From Bacteroidota bacterium (GTDB lineage: Bacteria; Bacteroidota; Bacteroidia; SXHM01): DNA of 64,000 bases. The stretch spans positions 62,001 to 126,000 of the forward strand of contig CANKAM010000001.1 in assembly GCA_947479755.1 (NCBI GenBank). Reading direction: 5' to 3'. Position numbers and translations under genes: made by a program. Below the pieces are notes generated by a model that saw only the letters and a program-made list of their open reading frames with translations, was not told where the DNA came from and searched no databases. Numbering within the stretch: the stretch's first letter is position 1; each line of letters starts with the position of its first letter. Below, one piece after another: positions 49,612 to 59,459 of this stretch.

Positions 49612-49679
49612 AAATATTCATTAAGAATTGATGTCATAATTTTAAATAAATTGTTAAAATAATGAAGAATTATTATTTA

Positions 49680-49728
49680 ATTATATGATGAAAATCATAT
49701 AATATTTCATGTTACTGTAATACTTTTA
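49680..49728 (+). promoter_or_regulatory. Fnr-like box plus -7-like element (RIC operon)
   Basis: Perfect 10+4+10 palindrome ATTATATGAT-GAAA-ATCATATAAT (49680-49703); TACTTTTA 49721-49728; 36.5 nt. Confidence 0.7.
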
Positions 49729-49782
49729 CGATAGCAAAAAAGACAGGCAGGTCTTTTATATTAATCTTAATCAACTAAAAAA

Positions 49783-50736
49783 ATGGAAACTATAGAAATG
49801 CTTGATGTAACAGCAATTGAGCCCAGATTAAAACATCCAACAATTTTCGAAAAATATGATTCTCTTTTAGCGGGCGAATCATTCGTTATTCATAACGACC
49901 ATGACCCCAAACCGCTTTACTATCAATTGTTGGCAGAAAGAGGCAATTCTTTTACCTGGCACTATATTGAAGAAGGCCCTCAATTCTGGAAAGTAAGTAT
50001 TAAAAAAAATCAAACAGGTGAAACAGAGCCAACCATTGGTGATTTGGTTACAAAAGACTATCGCAAAGCTGAAGTGTTTAAAAAGTTTGGGTTGGACTTT
50101 TGTTGCGGTGGAAAAAAAACACTTACAAAAGCCTGCAGAGAAAAAGGTCTGGATGTTTTAAGAATAGAGAAAGAATTAAAGGCTATTGATGAACAACCGC
50201 TTATTCCTTCACAGGATTTCAACCAATGGAATCTTGATGTTCTTGCAGAATACATTATAAATACCCATCACAAATATGTCTTACAGGCTATCCCTGTAAT
50301 TTTTCAATACACACAAAAAGTAGCAAAAGTGCATGGCGAAAGGCATCCAGAAGCAGTTGAAATTGCTGCAAAATTTTTAATTGTAGTTGATGAATTAAAT
50401 CGACACATGATGAAGGAGGAAAATATTCTTTTCCCGTACATTAAGAAATTAGCACTTGCAAAAAGAAATAATGAACAAGTTGAATCATCTCCCTTTGGTT
50501 CTATTGAAAATCCAATCAGAATGATGGAAGCGGAACATGATGAAGTGGGAGATGTAATGGATCAGATAAATAAACTTACCAACAGCTACGCACCACCTGC
50601 CGATGCTTGTACTACTTTTCGTTTATCTTATGCAAAACTGAAAGAGTTTGAAGATGATTTACATCAACACATTCATTTAGAGAATAACATTCTTTTCCCG
50701 AAAGCTATAGCATTGGAAAAAGAATTGGCAGGGTAA
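49783..50736 (+). CDS. ric: Iron-sulfur cluster repair di-iron protein (RIC/ScdA/YtfE)
   Basis: GDLVTKDYRKAEVFKKFGLDFCCGGKKTL ScdA_N motif, then HHKYV, HMMKEENILFPYI, EAEHDEVGDV, HIHLENNILFPKA. Confidence 0.93.
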   Translation: METIEMLDVTAIEPRLKHPTIFEKYDSLLAGESFVIHNDHDPKPLYYQLLAERGNSFTWHYIEEGPQFWKVSIKKNQTGETEPTIGDLVTKDYRKAEVFKKFGLDFCCGGKKTLTKACREKGLDVLRIEKELKAIDEQPLIPSQDFNQWNLDVLAEYIINTHHKYVLQAIPVIFQYTQKVAKVHGERHPEAVEIAAKFLIVVDELNRHMMKEENILFPYIKKLALAKRNNEQVESSPFGSIENPIRMMEAEHDEVGDVMDQINKLTNSYAPPADACTTFRLSYAKLKEFEDDLHQHIHLENNILFPKAIALEKELAG

Positions 50737-50746
50737 AAATAATGTC

Positions 50747-51571
50747 ATGAAAATTTCGGAGCATACAAGAATTTCAGAATTGATTAAAGCTAATCCGGCT
50801 TCCATTGATGCTATATCGTCCATAAATAAACATTTTGAAAAACTAAGAAATCCAATTCTAAGACGAGTGCTTGCCCCGAGGGTATGCATTGCTGATGCAG
50901 CTAAAATAGGAGGATGTAGCGTAGATTTGTTTTTCAAAAAACTGGAAGATCTTGGCTTTGAAGTTGACAATAAAGTAGCGGTGGCAAAGTCAACAGAATC
51001 TGCAATACAAACTATTCCGGACTTTGTGAAAAAAATTGACGCAGCAAAAATCACAGAATTGGATGTAAGAACCGATCTGGCTTCAGGCAATGACCCATTT
51101 CAAAAAATAATGGCTGTGTTAAAGCAAATGCCTGTGGAAAATACGCTTCTTATTATCAATACGTTTGAACCTGTGCCGCTGATTAACATTCTGAATAAAA
51201 AAGGTTTTAAGCATTTTACCCAAATAAAACCCGATGGTATTGTATATACTTATTTGAAGCAGGCCAACAGTAAAAACGTAAACAGCTTCGAGACATTTGA
51301 AAAACCTTCAAACTCTGACGTAATAATATTTGAACAACTTGTAAAAAAATATGAAGGTAAAATTAATGAAGTAGATGTTCGTGATCTTGAAATGCCATTA
51401 CCAATGGTTACTATTTTACAGGAATTGGAATCACTAGCTGCAGGTTGGGCATTATTTATTCACCATAAAAAAGTTCCTCAATTTTTACTGCCCGAACTGA
51501 GTGAGAGGAACTTCACTTATCTTATTAAAGAAATTGCAGAAGGGGACGTAAAACTTCTGATATACCGATAG
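50747..51571 (+). CDS. DUF1858 / DUF2249-domain protein
   Basis: 274 aa; ISEHTRISELIKANPASIDAISSINKHFEKLRNP; two DUF2249-like segments (ELDVRTDLASGNDPFQKIMAVLKQMP; EVDVRDLEMPLPMVTILQELESL). Confidence 0.75.
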   Translation: MKISEHTRISELIKANPASIDAISSINKHFEKLRNPILRRVLAPRVCIADAAKIGGCSVDLFFKKLEDLGFEVDNKVAVAKSTESAIQTIPDFVKKIDAAKITELDVRTDLASGNDPFQKIMAVLKQMPVENTLLIINTFEPVPLINILNKKGFKHFTQIKPDGIVYTYLKQANSKNVNSFETFEKPSNSDVIIFEQLVKKYEGKINEVDVRDLEMPLPMVTILQELESLAAGWALFIHHKKVPQFLLPELSERNFTYLIKEIAEGDVKLLIYR

Positions 51572-51572
51572 T

Positions 51573-52847
51573 ATGCAGGGCTTAAGTACACAGAGAGCGC
51601 CTTCGGCAACTGTTGTACTTCCCCATTTTATTTTTGGGGCAATATCCTTTTTGATTGTAGCCGTATTAATTCTGTTTTCTGCAGAAGCATTTACGGGACA
51701 CTACTTTCACCCAAAGCTTCTTGCAATTACCCATATTGCTGCATTAGGATGGGGAAGCATGATTATTTTCGGAGCACTGTATCAACTTCTGCCCGTAATA
51801 CTTGAAACGCCACTTTACAGTGAACTGATTGCAAAAATCACTTTTGTTGTATTTGCATCGGGAATTATTTTACTTGCTTTTTCATTTTGGAATTTTTATG
51901 TGAGCATTCACATCCAAATAGCTTCGTGCTTGTTGCTTCTTGCACTTACTCTTTTTTCAACTAACATTTTACTTACTTGTCGCAGCGCTTGCAACAGTTC
52001 TGTTGAGGCTGAATTTATCTCTACATCAGTGATATGGCTCTTGGCAACCGGCATAATAGGAACTTTAATGGCTTTAAATTTTCAATATGCTTTCCTTCCA
52101 AAAACGCACTTGATTTTCCTTAAAATTCATGCACACCTTGGCATAGCTGGCTGGTTTACCTTACTTATTATGGGGGTTGCAGCTAAATTAATTCCCATGT
52201 TTCTGCTTTCTCAAAACCTGAATAGAAAAAAACTCAGTTATGCATATTACCTTGTCAATGCTGGATTAATAGCATTTGGCGCAGATATGTTTTTTCTGGA
52301 AGGCAGCTTATTACTCCCGTTATTCTCGCTGATTGTTATTACCGGAATTTTGTTTTTTATTTCCTTCATTTTTGAAGCCTTCAGAAAAAGATTAAGAAAA
52401 GAATTAGACATCGGACTTAAACATTCGTTTGCAGCATTTGTATTGCTTCTACTCGCCTTGTTTTTAACCATTGTTATCAGTGTTGTATCAAAAGTTGATG
52501 ATAAAATATACTTAGTCTATGGAAGTTCCATTTTTTTGGGATTTATTTCAGCACTAATTCTTGGACAAACATTTAAAACACTTCCATTCATTGTGTGGCT
52601 TCACAAATACAAAAGTTTAATAGGCAAAGAAAAAACTCCGCTTCCAAAAAATCTTTTTTCTGAAAAAATTGCGCGTTGGCAATTCATAACCTACCTTATT
52701 TCTATCACAACACTAATTTCAGGAATGCTTGCCGGTTATAATATTCTTATTCGCTTTGGAGCGTTTATGCTTTTAGTTACTGCATTGCTTTATAACTTTA
52801 ATGTTTTTAAGATAATTACTACGAAGGCAAAACTTAAGAAAAATTAA
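51573..52847 (+). CDS. Heme-copper-oxidase subunit I-like membrane protein, denitrification-associated
   Basis: 424 aa polytopic; conserved His segments HFIFGAISF, ITHIAALGWGSMIIFGALYQLLP, KIHAHLGIAGWFTLLIMGVAAKLIPMF. Confidence 0.65.
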   Translation: MQGLSTQRAPSATVVLPHFIFGAISFLIVAVLILFSAEAFTGHYFHPKLLAITHIAALGWGSMIIFGALYQLLPVILETPLYSELIAKITFVVFASGIILLAFSFWNFYVSIHIQIASCLLLLALTLFSTNILLTCRSACNSSVEAEFISTSVIWLLATGIIGTLMALNFQYAFLPKTHLIFLKIHAHLGIAGWFTLLIMGVAAKLIPMFLLSQNLNRKKLSYAYYLVNAGLIAFGADMFFLEGSLLLPLFSLIVITGILFFISFIFEAFRKRLRKELDIGLKHSFAAFVLLLLALFLTIVISVVSKVDDKIYLVYGSSIFLGFISALILGQTFKTLPFIVWLHKYKSLIGKEKTPLPKNLFSEKIARWQFITYLISITTLISGMLAGYNILIRFGAFMLLVTALLYNFNVFKIITTKAKLKKN

Positions 52848-52851
52848 ACAC

Positions 52852-53178
52852 ATGGATTTTTTAAGCGATAACAACAAAATTGAAATGCAGGTATACAATG
52901 AACTCAAAACTGTTATTGACCCTGAGCTGAATATAAATATTGTTGACCTTGGCTTGATTTATAACATTCATTACTGTCACGAAAAAGGAATTGAAATTGA
53001 GATGACACTTTCTTCCAAAGGATGTCCGATGGGAGATGCTATTATCCAGGATATGGAAGGAACATTGAACAAAATTTTTCCAGAAATTAAACAGGCAATT
53101 AAACTTGTTTGGGAACCAAAATGGTCATCAGATTATATTACAGCTGAGGGAAGAAAAGCTTTAGGTATTAGCTATTAA
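52852..53178 (+). CDS. MIP18/DUF59 (SufT/PaaD-like) metal-sulfur cluster assembly protein
   Basis: 108 aa; VIDPELNINIVDLGLIYNI, MTLSSKGCPMGDAI. Confidence 0.88.
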   Translation: MDFLSDNNKIEMQVYNELKTVIDPELNINIVDLGLIYNIHYCHEKGIEIEMTLSSKGCPMGDAIIQDMEGTLNKIFPEIKQAIKLVWEPKWSSDYITAEGRKALGISY

Positions 53179-53216
53179 TCATACTTACAAAGAGTTTATT
53201 CCTATTTGGAAGAAGT

Positions 53217-53260
53217 ATGATATTTATCATTATTAAGAAGCTTTATTACCTGTATTTTTG
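53217..53260 (+). promoter_or_regulatory. Fnr-like box plus -7 element (161-aa hypothetical gene)
   Basis: ATGATATTTATCAT 53217-53230; TATTTTTG 53253-53260; 36.5 nt. Confidence 0.7.
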
Positions 53261-53278
53261 TTACATAAAAAAAACAAG

Positions 53279-53764
53279 ATGACATCCTTTGAAATAGAGT
53301 TAAAGCTAGCAAAACAAACCTATATAGAAGCACAAATGCTTGAATCTGCTTTTGATTTTTGGTTTAAAGATCATGAGCACATACGTTCTCCATTCCCTGA
53401 TTATGTCCATGAGGATTTACAACAAAAAGCAGTTGATAAATTTTTAGACTGGAGCAGTCAGATCAGCGAAAAAGCAAAGAAGGATATTAACGATGAAATC
53501 TTAGCTGAAAAATTTGAAGAAATATTATTTGAACTTGGCGATGAATTGGTGAAATCTACTGATGAAAAACTAACTATCAAATATCCATTTATGCCACGGG
53601 TAAATGACATAATAAAAGTGAAAGACACGCCAGAAGATCAGGCTGAAAGCTGTGTAACAGCTCGCGAAATTTGCAAAAAGGGTGATGAATCATTTATGAA
53701 AATAAAGCTAAAAAATCTGGCTTCTGGAACAGAGTGGGAAACCGATTTTGAATTGCCAGAATAA
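53279..53764 (+). CDS. Hypothetical protein with its own Fnr-like box
   Basis: 161 aa from ATG 53279 (MTSFEIELKLAKQTYIEAQMLESAFDFWFKDHEH...); track TTG start 53258 lies in the -7 element. Confidence 0.7.
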   Translation: MTSFEIELKLAKQTYIEAQMLESAFDFWFKDHEHIRSPFPDYVHEDLQQKAVDKFLDWSSQISEKAKKDINDEILAEKFEEILFELGDELVKSTDEKLTIKYPFMPRVNDIIKVKDTPEDQAESCVTAREICKKGDESFMKIKLKNLASGTEWETDFELPE

Positions 53765-53769
53765 GATAT

Positions 53770-54981
53770 TTATGTAGAAAGCAGTTGTATGAAACCTGCA
53801 ATTGCACCCAATACACCGCCAAGGGCAATTAATTTCCATTCATCTTCCTGAAATATGGGGCGCAGTAAACCTGTAAACTCAATAGGGGTGAGTTCCATTA
53901 TCTTGGAGGTGAGGACTTGTTTAGTGTTTAGTTTTTCTTCGGCATATTTTACCACACCGGCAACCGATTGCGGAAGGTCTTCTAAAAATAACTGACATGC
54001 TATCGCTTTTATTTCAATAAATTTTTGGCGACCAGATATTAGGTGAATAACATTTTTTGATGCGCCAGCTCCTTGGTCAACTGCGCGACAAACGTATTTG
54101 ATTATAAGTGAAACAAATTTTTCTGATGCAGGTCCGTTCATCATTTCCTGAAAAATTTTCTGCACGGAAACAACTTCAGTTGCCATTATTTCGGCATAGG
54201 CCTCCGATACTTCTTTCTGACGTTTTAAAAATAATCCTTGTATAGTATAAAACCCAATATTCACTGGTTTCTGTGGCTCAAAAATAAGTTTCATGGCTAT
54301 CCAGTTTGTAAAATACCCATTAAGTAATCCAAAGAGCGGAAGTGTCCACCATATTGGGTAATAAACCCATAGTATGAGTTGTGGGATGCCTAATAAAAAA
54401 CCTAAGTATAGGCCTGAACGTTCAATAAAAAGAAATTCTTTTTCTCCACATTTTTTAAATAACCTATTCAGTAGTTCTTTGTCACGCAGCAGTTCACGCA
54501 GGAGTAGTTGTTTAAAGTCAATATACGTATGTATATCCTCTTTTATTTCGTCCATCATTTGTTTAATGATGCCAGGAAGTTCAGCAGCTGCGCTGCGGTA
54601 AATATTTTCTTTAATGCCTTTAGGCAAGGTTAACCATATAAGTGGAATTTCTTTTGTTGCCACTTGATTTACTATTTTTCGGCTTAGCTGTTCAACACCC
54701 GGTTTCATTTCCTGAGCTATTTTGTTTGAATCGAGTTTGCCAAATTCTTGCTGAATATCCAGCAGTTTTGAAACAGTAAGCTGTACAACCCTTTCGCCCA
54801 TAACATGTGAGCGTGCAGGAATAATACCTTGCCATCCGAACCAAGGTTTTATTCCTTTATATTCTAATGGGTAAAATGTAAGGTCAATAGCAACTTTATT
54901 GGTTCCCCAGCCAATAATTGCGCTCACAACCGGTATGGTTAGCAGTAATGGGTTTTCAATAACAGCATTTATCAGATGCAT
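53770..54981 (-). CDS. DUF445-family membrane protein
   Basis: 403 aa; GWGTNKVAIDLTFYPLEYKGIKPWFGWQGIIPARSHVMGERVV. Confidence 0.85.
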   Translation of the reverse strand: MHLINAVIENPLLLTIPVVSAIIGWGTNKVAIDLTFYPLEYKGIKPWFGWQGIIPARSHVMGERVVQLTVSKLLDIQQEFGKLDSNKIAQEMKPGVEQLSRKIVNQVATKEIPLIWLTLPKGIKENIYRSAAAELPGIIKQMMDEIKEDIHTYIDFKQLLLRELLRDKELLNRLFKKCGEKEFLFIERSGLYLGFLLGIPQLILWVYYPIWWTLPLFGLLNGYFTNWIAMKLIFEPQKPVNIGFYTIQGLFLKRQKEVSEAYAEIMATEVVSVQKIFQEMMNGPASEKFVSLIIKYVCRAVDQGAGASKNVIHLISGRQKFIEIKAIACQLFLEDLPQSVAGVVKYAEEKLNTKQVLTSKIMELTPIEFTGLLRPIFQEDEWKLIALGGVLGAIAGFIQLLST

Positions 54982-54999
54982 TTTTTTACCAGTACAATT

Positions 55000-55971
55000 T
55001 TATTGCTTTGAAATTTCTGTCATTCCCTTAATAGCAGTATCAAGTAAATTAGGATTAGAAACAAAGCCTTGTAAACAATTTTCAGGAAACACAAATGTAG
55101 TATTGCATTGAATAGCAAGAAATGAGGATAGTTTTAAACCCGATTCGCGGTTTGTAATTCTGAGAGATGATTCAAGTAGTTTCGCGAACGGTAATAGCAA
55201 CCATTTCTTCAAGTGAATTATTCTTATTTTTTTTCCGCTGCGGAATTTGCATATCATTTCATCCCACGTTAAGTTTGCATCTGCAACGGGGTATGAGCCT
55301 GAAGGTATTGAATTTTGAATGCAGATTGAAACAGATTCTGCCACTTGCATCACACTGACTGCCGCAGTTCCTCCATTGGTATAAAAAAGAAAAGGAAGAA
55401 CGGTGTTGGTATAATTAATTAATGCAGTCCACATTGATTTCTTATATGGATAAACTCCGAACACATATGGTAACTCCAGTATAATCACTCTTAATTTTTC
55501 ATCTGCAAAACTCAATCCCTGTCTTATTTGCTCAGCTCTTGACCTTATATATGGATGCTGTTTCTCTAATTTCATTTCGGGTTTGTTTCTGCTAAGCCAT
55601 GAAAAATAGGAACCAAGGATTATAAATTTTGTTATTCCATTTACTTTCATAGCCTCACCTAATTTTTTTACAGGCACAACATTTTTTTTGTAAAAAAAAT
55701 CATACGCAGACCGTTTGGCTAATGTACGGTCATCTGCTCCTGCAGCAAATATAACCACATCAATGCCGGCAAGCAGCAGTTTTAGCTCCTGAAAAGTAAT
55801 TGCATCTATATCAGCGATGTGGTAATGCAGGTTAGGATGCATTATACCTTTATTGTTTCTGTTCCGACTGATAACAGTAACAACATGTCCCTGTTCAAGC
55901 AATAATTTTGAAATGTGATAACCGATAAAACCTGTACCACCTATTAGTAGAACCTGTTTCCTGTCTTCCAT
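55000..55971 (-). CDS. NAD-dependent epimerase/dehydratase-like protein
   Basis: LLIGGTGFIGYHISKLLLEQGHVVTVISRN Rossmann motif; internal Met of track ORF 55000..56013. Confidence 0.75.
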   Translation of the reverse strand: MEDRKQVLLIGGTGFIGYHISKLLLEQGHVVTVISRNRNNKGIMHPNLHYHIADIDAITFQELKLLLAGIDVVIFAAGADDRTLAKRSAYDFFYKKNVVPVKKLGEAMKVNGITKFIILGSYFSWLSRNKPEMKLEKQHPYIRSRAEQIRQGLSFADEKLRVIILELPYVFGVYPYKKSMWTALINYTNTVLPFLFYTNGGTAAVSVMQVAESVSICIQNSIPSGSYPVADANLTWDEMICKFRSGKKIRIIHLKKWLLLPFAKLLESSLRITNRESGLKLSSFLAIQCNTTFVFPENCLQGFVSNPNLLDTAIKGMTEISKQ

Positions 55972-55975
55972 TCCC

Positions 55976-56962
55976 TTAAAATTCAGAAACCTGATTTCCT
56001 CTGAACCAATCAATCGTATCTTTCAACGATTGTTCAAAGGAGCGTGGTTTATAATTCAAATCAACAGAAGATTTTTTCAAATCAACATGACCATTGCTTC
56101 TTAAAACCCTGAGCGAATAAGGTGTAAAGTAGGGCTTTGAATTAGTTTTTAAAGAATAATATTCCACCATATAGGAACCGGGCATTGCAATCCAATATGG
56201 TAAACTAATCGTTGTATAATTTAATCCGGAAACCGATTTCAGCGTTTCAAAAAATCGGTCTAATGTTATGTGTTCTCCGGTCAGCAAATACCCTTCCGCT
56301 GTTTTTCCTTTTTCAGTTGCCATAATTAAACCTGCAGCAACATCTCTCACATCCACAAAATTGTACCCACCAGAGATATAAAATCTTGAACGCCCTTTTA
56401 TAAACGAGTTAATCATTTTACCAATGTTACTTGGATAAAAATCAAAAGGGCCAAAAACACCTCCCGGAAAAACAACAACTACATCCAATCCCTTATCTGC
56501 TGCACGCATAACTTCTTTTGTTGCTCTTATCTTTGAATGAGAATAAGTGCCGGCAATCACTCTTTCAGGATGTTCCAGAACTTCGGTAATTAATTGCCCT
56601 GATGGTGGTTCAACCAACGCATGAATAGTACTGGTGTAAACCAGACGTTTCACACCTTCATCCAAGCATGCCTGAATAACATTTCGCGTTCCTTCTACAT
56701 TTACCTTCTCAAGTATAGATCCCTCTTTACGGGTTATGGAAATATAGCCAGCAAGATGATAAACCGTATGAATACCTTCAAATGCTTTTCGCAAAGAATT
56801 AATATCACACACATCTGCAACAACGGTTTCGGTGGCAATTCCTGAAATTGGCAAATCAAACCCATTGGGCGAAATCATAGCCTTGACCTTATGACCGCTT
56901 TTTACCAATTGCCTTACCAACGTATTCCCTATATGACCGGCACTTCCGGTAACTGCAATCAT
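55976..56962 (-). CDS. NAD-dependent epimerase/dehydratase
   Basis: VTGSAGHIGNTLVRQLVKSGHKV; VYTSTIHAL; YSHSKIRATKEV. Confidence 0.88.
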   Translation of the reverse strand: MIAVTGSAGHIGNTLVRQLVKSGHKVKAMISPNGFDLPISGIATETVVADVCDINSLRKAFEGIHTVYHLAGYISITRKEGSILEKVNVEGTRNVIQACLDEGVKRLVYTSTIHALVEPPSGQLITEVLEHPERVIAGTYSHSKIRATKEVMRAADKGLDVVVVFPGGVFGPFDFYPSNIGKMINSFIKGRSRFYISGGYNFVDVRDVAAGLIMATEKGKTAEGYLLTGEHITLDRFFETLKSVSGLNYTTISLPYWIAMPGSYMVEYYSLKTNSKPYFTPYSLRVLRSNGHVDLKKSSVDLNYKPRSFEQSLKDTIDWFRGNQVSEF

Positions 56963-57030
56963 TTATTTTTTCAGAGAATTGGTTTGGATAAAAAAGCGGA
57001 CAAATCTATGGTCGCTTAAAACGGAATTGT

Positions 57031-57074
57031 ATGACAGCTATCATAGAATGGTGATATAATGTGTATTACATTTC
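57031..57074 (+). promoter_or_regulatory. Fnr-like box plus -7-like element (qNor)
   Basis: ATGACAGCTATCAT 57031-57044; TACATTTC 57067-57074; 36.5 nt. Confidence 0.65.
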
Positions 57075-57094
57075 TCACCGCAAATTTTCAGTTT

Positions 57095-59389
57095 ATGAAA
57101 AAGGAAAATGATTTTCTCTCATTTATGATGAACCCAAAGAATTGGTGGGTTCCACTTTCAGTAATTTTTGTAATAAGTTTTGGAGGTGTTTTTATGATAG
57201 GTTGGGAAACCTATAATGATGCACCACCCATCGGTGATTTTAAAAACAAAAATGGGGAGCTTATTTTTAGTAGTGAAGATATTGTTGAAGGGCAGAAAGT
57301 ATTTCAGCAATATGGTTTGATGGATTATGGAAGTATGTTTGGTGACGGTGGTCTTCGGGGTTCCGATTTTACAGCTGAAGCGCTGCATAACATTACCCTT
57401 TCCATGCGTTTATATTATGCAGATTCAATTGGCAATGATGCAGCAGAAGTACTAGTAAAAAAAGAACTAAAAGAAAATACATATATTAAAGAAAAAAACT
57501 CCGTAAAGCTTTCATCTGCGGGAATAAAGGGATATTCAGATTTAATAATTTATTATCAGGATTTTTTTTACACTAAACAGATAAAATCGGAAGGTGCTAT
57601 TACCCGCGTTTTTATTCCCGACACCAGTTCCATAAAAAATTTAGCAGCATTTTTTTATTGGGGAGCTTGGGTTTGCGCAGCCGAACGCCCGGGAGAAGAT
57701 TACAGCTATACCCATAACTGGCCTTTTGACAAAGAAGCAGGAAATTATCCAAGCCACAGTGTTATCTTATGGAGTGTATTAGGATTATTTGGATTTATAC
57801 TGGGGCTTTGTGCTGTTCTTTATTTCTATTCTCAATTTGAACAATTAAATATTGAAGCCTATACTAAAAATGCAGTGCCGCTTATTACCGCCAACACTAT
57901 AATAGAATTTAAGCCATCACCCTCTCAAAAGGCTGCGTTTAAATTTTTGTTTGCAGGTGTATTACTGTTTTTTGTGCAGGTAGTTTGCGGGATATTAACA
58001 GTTCATGATTTCGTTGGCTTGTTTGATTTGTTTGGCATTAACTGGGCAACATTAATTCCCTTTGTTATTGCCCGTAGCTGGCATGTTCAGTTATCAGTAT
58101 TCTGGATTTCGGCATGTTGGATTGGAGCTTCTCTTTTTGTGCTTCCCTTAATTTCAAAGCAAGAGATTAAAGGGCAGAAACAGTGGGTGAATTTATTGTT
58201 CTGGTTAACACTTGCAGTTGTTCTGTTTTCGTTCATCGGCATATACCTCGGACCTTTGGGATTAGCCGGAAAAAACTGGCACTGGCTTGGTCACCAGGGT
58301 TGGGAGTTTGTGGAGATGGGAAAGCTATACCAATACGGTTTGCTGCTGGTTTTTATGATTTGGGCATTTGTAATTTATCGCGGATTAAAACCTGCTTTGG
58401 TAAAAAATAAACCTTGGAGTTTGCCAAACTGGCTTATTTATACTGTGGTGTGTGTGTTATGTTTATTCTTTTCCGGTTTTGTAGCCAGTCCCGAAACAAA
58501 TTTTGTAATTGCCGACTTTTGGCGTTGGTGTGTGGTACACATGTGGGTAGAGGCTTTTTTTGAAGTTTTTGCCACCGTCATAATCGGATATTTTATGGTG
58601 CTCATGGGCTTGGTAAGCAAGCAAGCTACAGAGCGTGTAATTTACATTGCAGCTATTTTGTTCTTAGGATCTGGGTTGCTGGGTATTTCACATAACTTTT
58701 ACTGGAATGCAAAGCCGGTTGCCACAATGGCATTAGGCAGTATCTTTTCTACCCTGCAGGTTGTTCCGCTTATTTTGCTATCTCTTGAAGCATGGCGTTT
58801 CAGAAGGCTGCCCGATTTTATTAATGGAAAGAATGGCGCAAAACAATTTGCCATGAATGATATCTTTCTTTTTTTGGTGGGTGTAAACTTCTGGAATTTT
58901 TTTGGTGCGGGAGTGTTTGGGTTGATTATCAATTTACCGGTTGTAAATTATTTTGAACATGGAACCTATCTCACCGTCAATCATGGACATGCTGCATTGA
59001 TGGGTGTTTACGGAAACCTTTCAATTGCAGTTGTTCTGTTTTGCTCAAAACTTTTAATTAATAACAACCAGTGGAATGAACAGTTGATGCGCATTGTTTT
59101 CTGGTCGCTGAATATTGGATTAGCATTGATGGTTTTACTTGATTTATTTCCTGCAGGTATTTACCAGTTAAATGCAGTTCTTAAAAATGGATTTTGGTAT
59201 GGCAGATCACAAGAGTTCTTAAGCACAGAATTATTCCAGTCGCTCACTTGGCTAAGGATAATAGGTGGTTCTATTTTCTTTTTGTCAGGAGTATTGCCTT
59301 TAATCTATTTTATTGTTTCAAGAACAAACGATTTAAAAAATGCAACAACTGTATCGGATTTTAATGCAGAAAACTCTTTTGAAAAGTAA
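57095..59389 (+). CDS. norB: Quinol-dependent nitric oxide reductase (fused qNor)
   Basis: GQKVFQQYGLMDYGSMFGDGGLRGSDFTAEALH N-domain; RSWHVQLSVFWISACWIGA, HMWVEAFFEVFATVIIGYFMV, YLTVNHGHAALMGVYGNL. Track start 57059; Met 57095 preferred. Confidence 0.95.
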   Translation: MKKENDFLSFMMNPKNWWVPLSVIFVISFGGVFMIGWETYNDAPPIGDFKNKNGELIFSSEDIVEGQKVFQQYGLMDYGSMFGDGGLRGSDFTAEALHNITLSMRLYYADSIGNDAAEVLVKKELKENTYIKEKNSVKLSSAGIKGYSDLIIYYQDFFYTKQIKSEGAITRVFIPDTSSIKNLAAFFYWGAWVCAAERPGEDYSYTHNWPFDKEAGNYPSHSVILWSVLGLFGFILGLCAVLYFYSQFEQLNIEAYTKNAVPLITANTIIEFKPSPSQKAAFKFLFAGVLLFFVQVVCGILTVHDFVGLFDLFGINWATLIPFVIARSWHVQLSVFWISACWIGASLFVLPLISKQEIKGQKQWVNLLFWLTLAVVLFSFIGIYLGPLGLAGKNWHWLGHQGWEFVEMGKLYQYGLLLVFMIWAFVIYRGLKPALVKNKPWSLPNWLIYTVVCVLCLFFSGFVASPETNFVIADFWRWCVVHMWVEAFFEVFATVIIGYFMVLMGLVSKQATERVIYIAAILFLGSGLLGISHNFYWNAKPVATMALGSIFSTLQVVPLILLSLEAWRFRRLPDFINGKNGAKQFAMNDIFLFLVGVNFWNFFGAGVFGLIINLPVVNYFEHGTYLTVNHGHAALMGVYGNLSIAVVLFCSKLLINNNQWNEQLMRIVFWSLNIGLALMVLLDLFPAGIYQLNAVLKNGFWYGRSQEFLSTELFQSLTWLRIIGGSIFFLSGVLPLIYFIVSRTNDLKNATTVSDFNAENSFEK

Positions 59390-59459
59390 TTTGAAATGAA
59401 CTATTACATTTTGAAGTTGTTTAAACTTAATTGAATAAATTTGGTGAGAAAATAATTAC

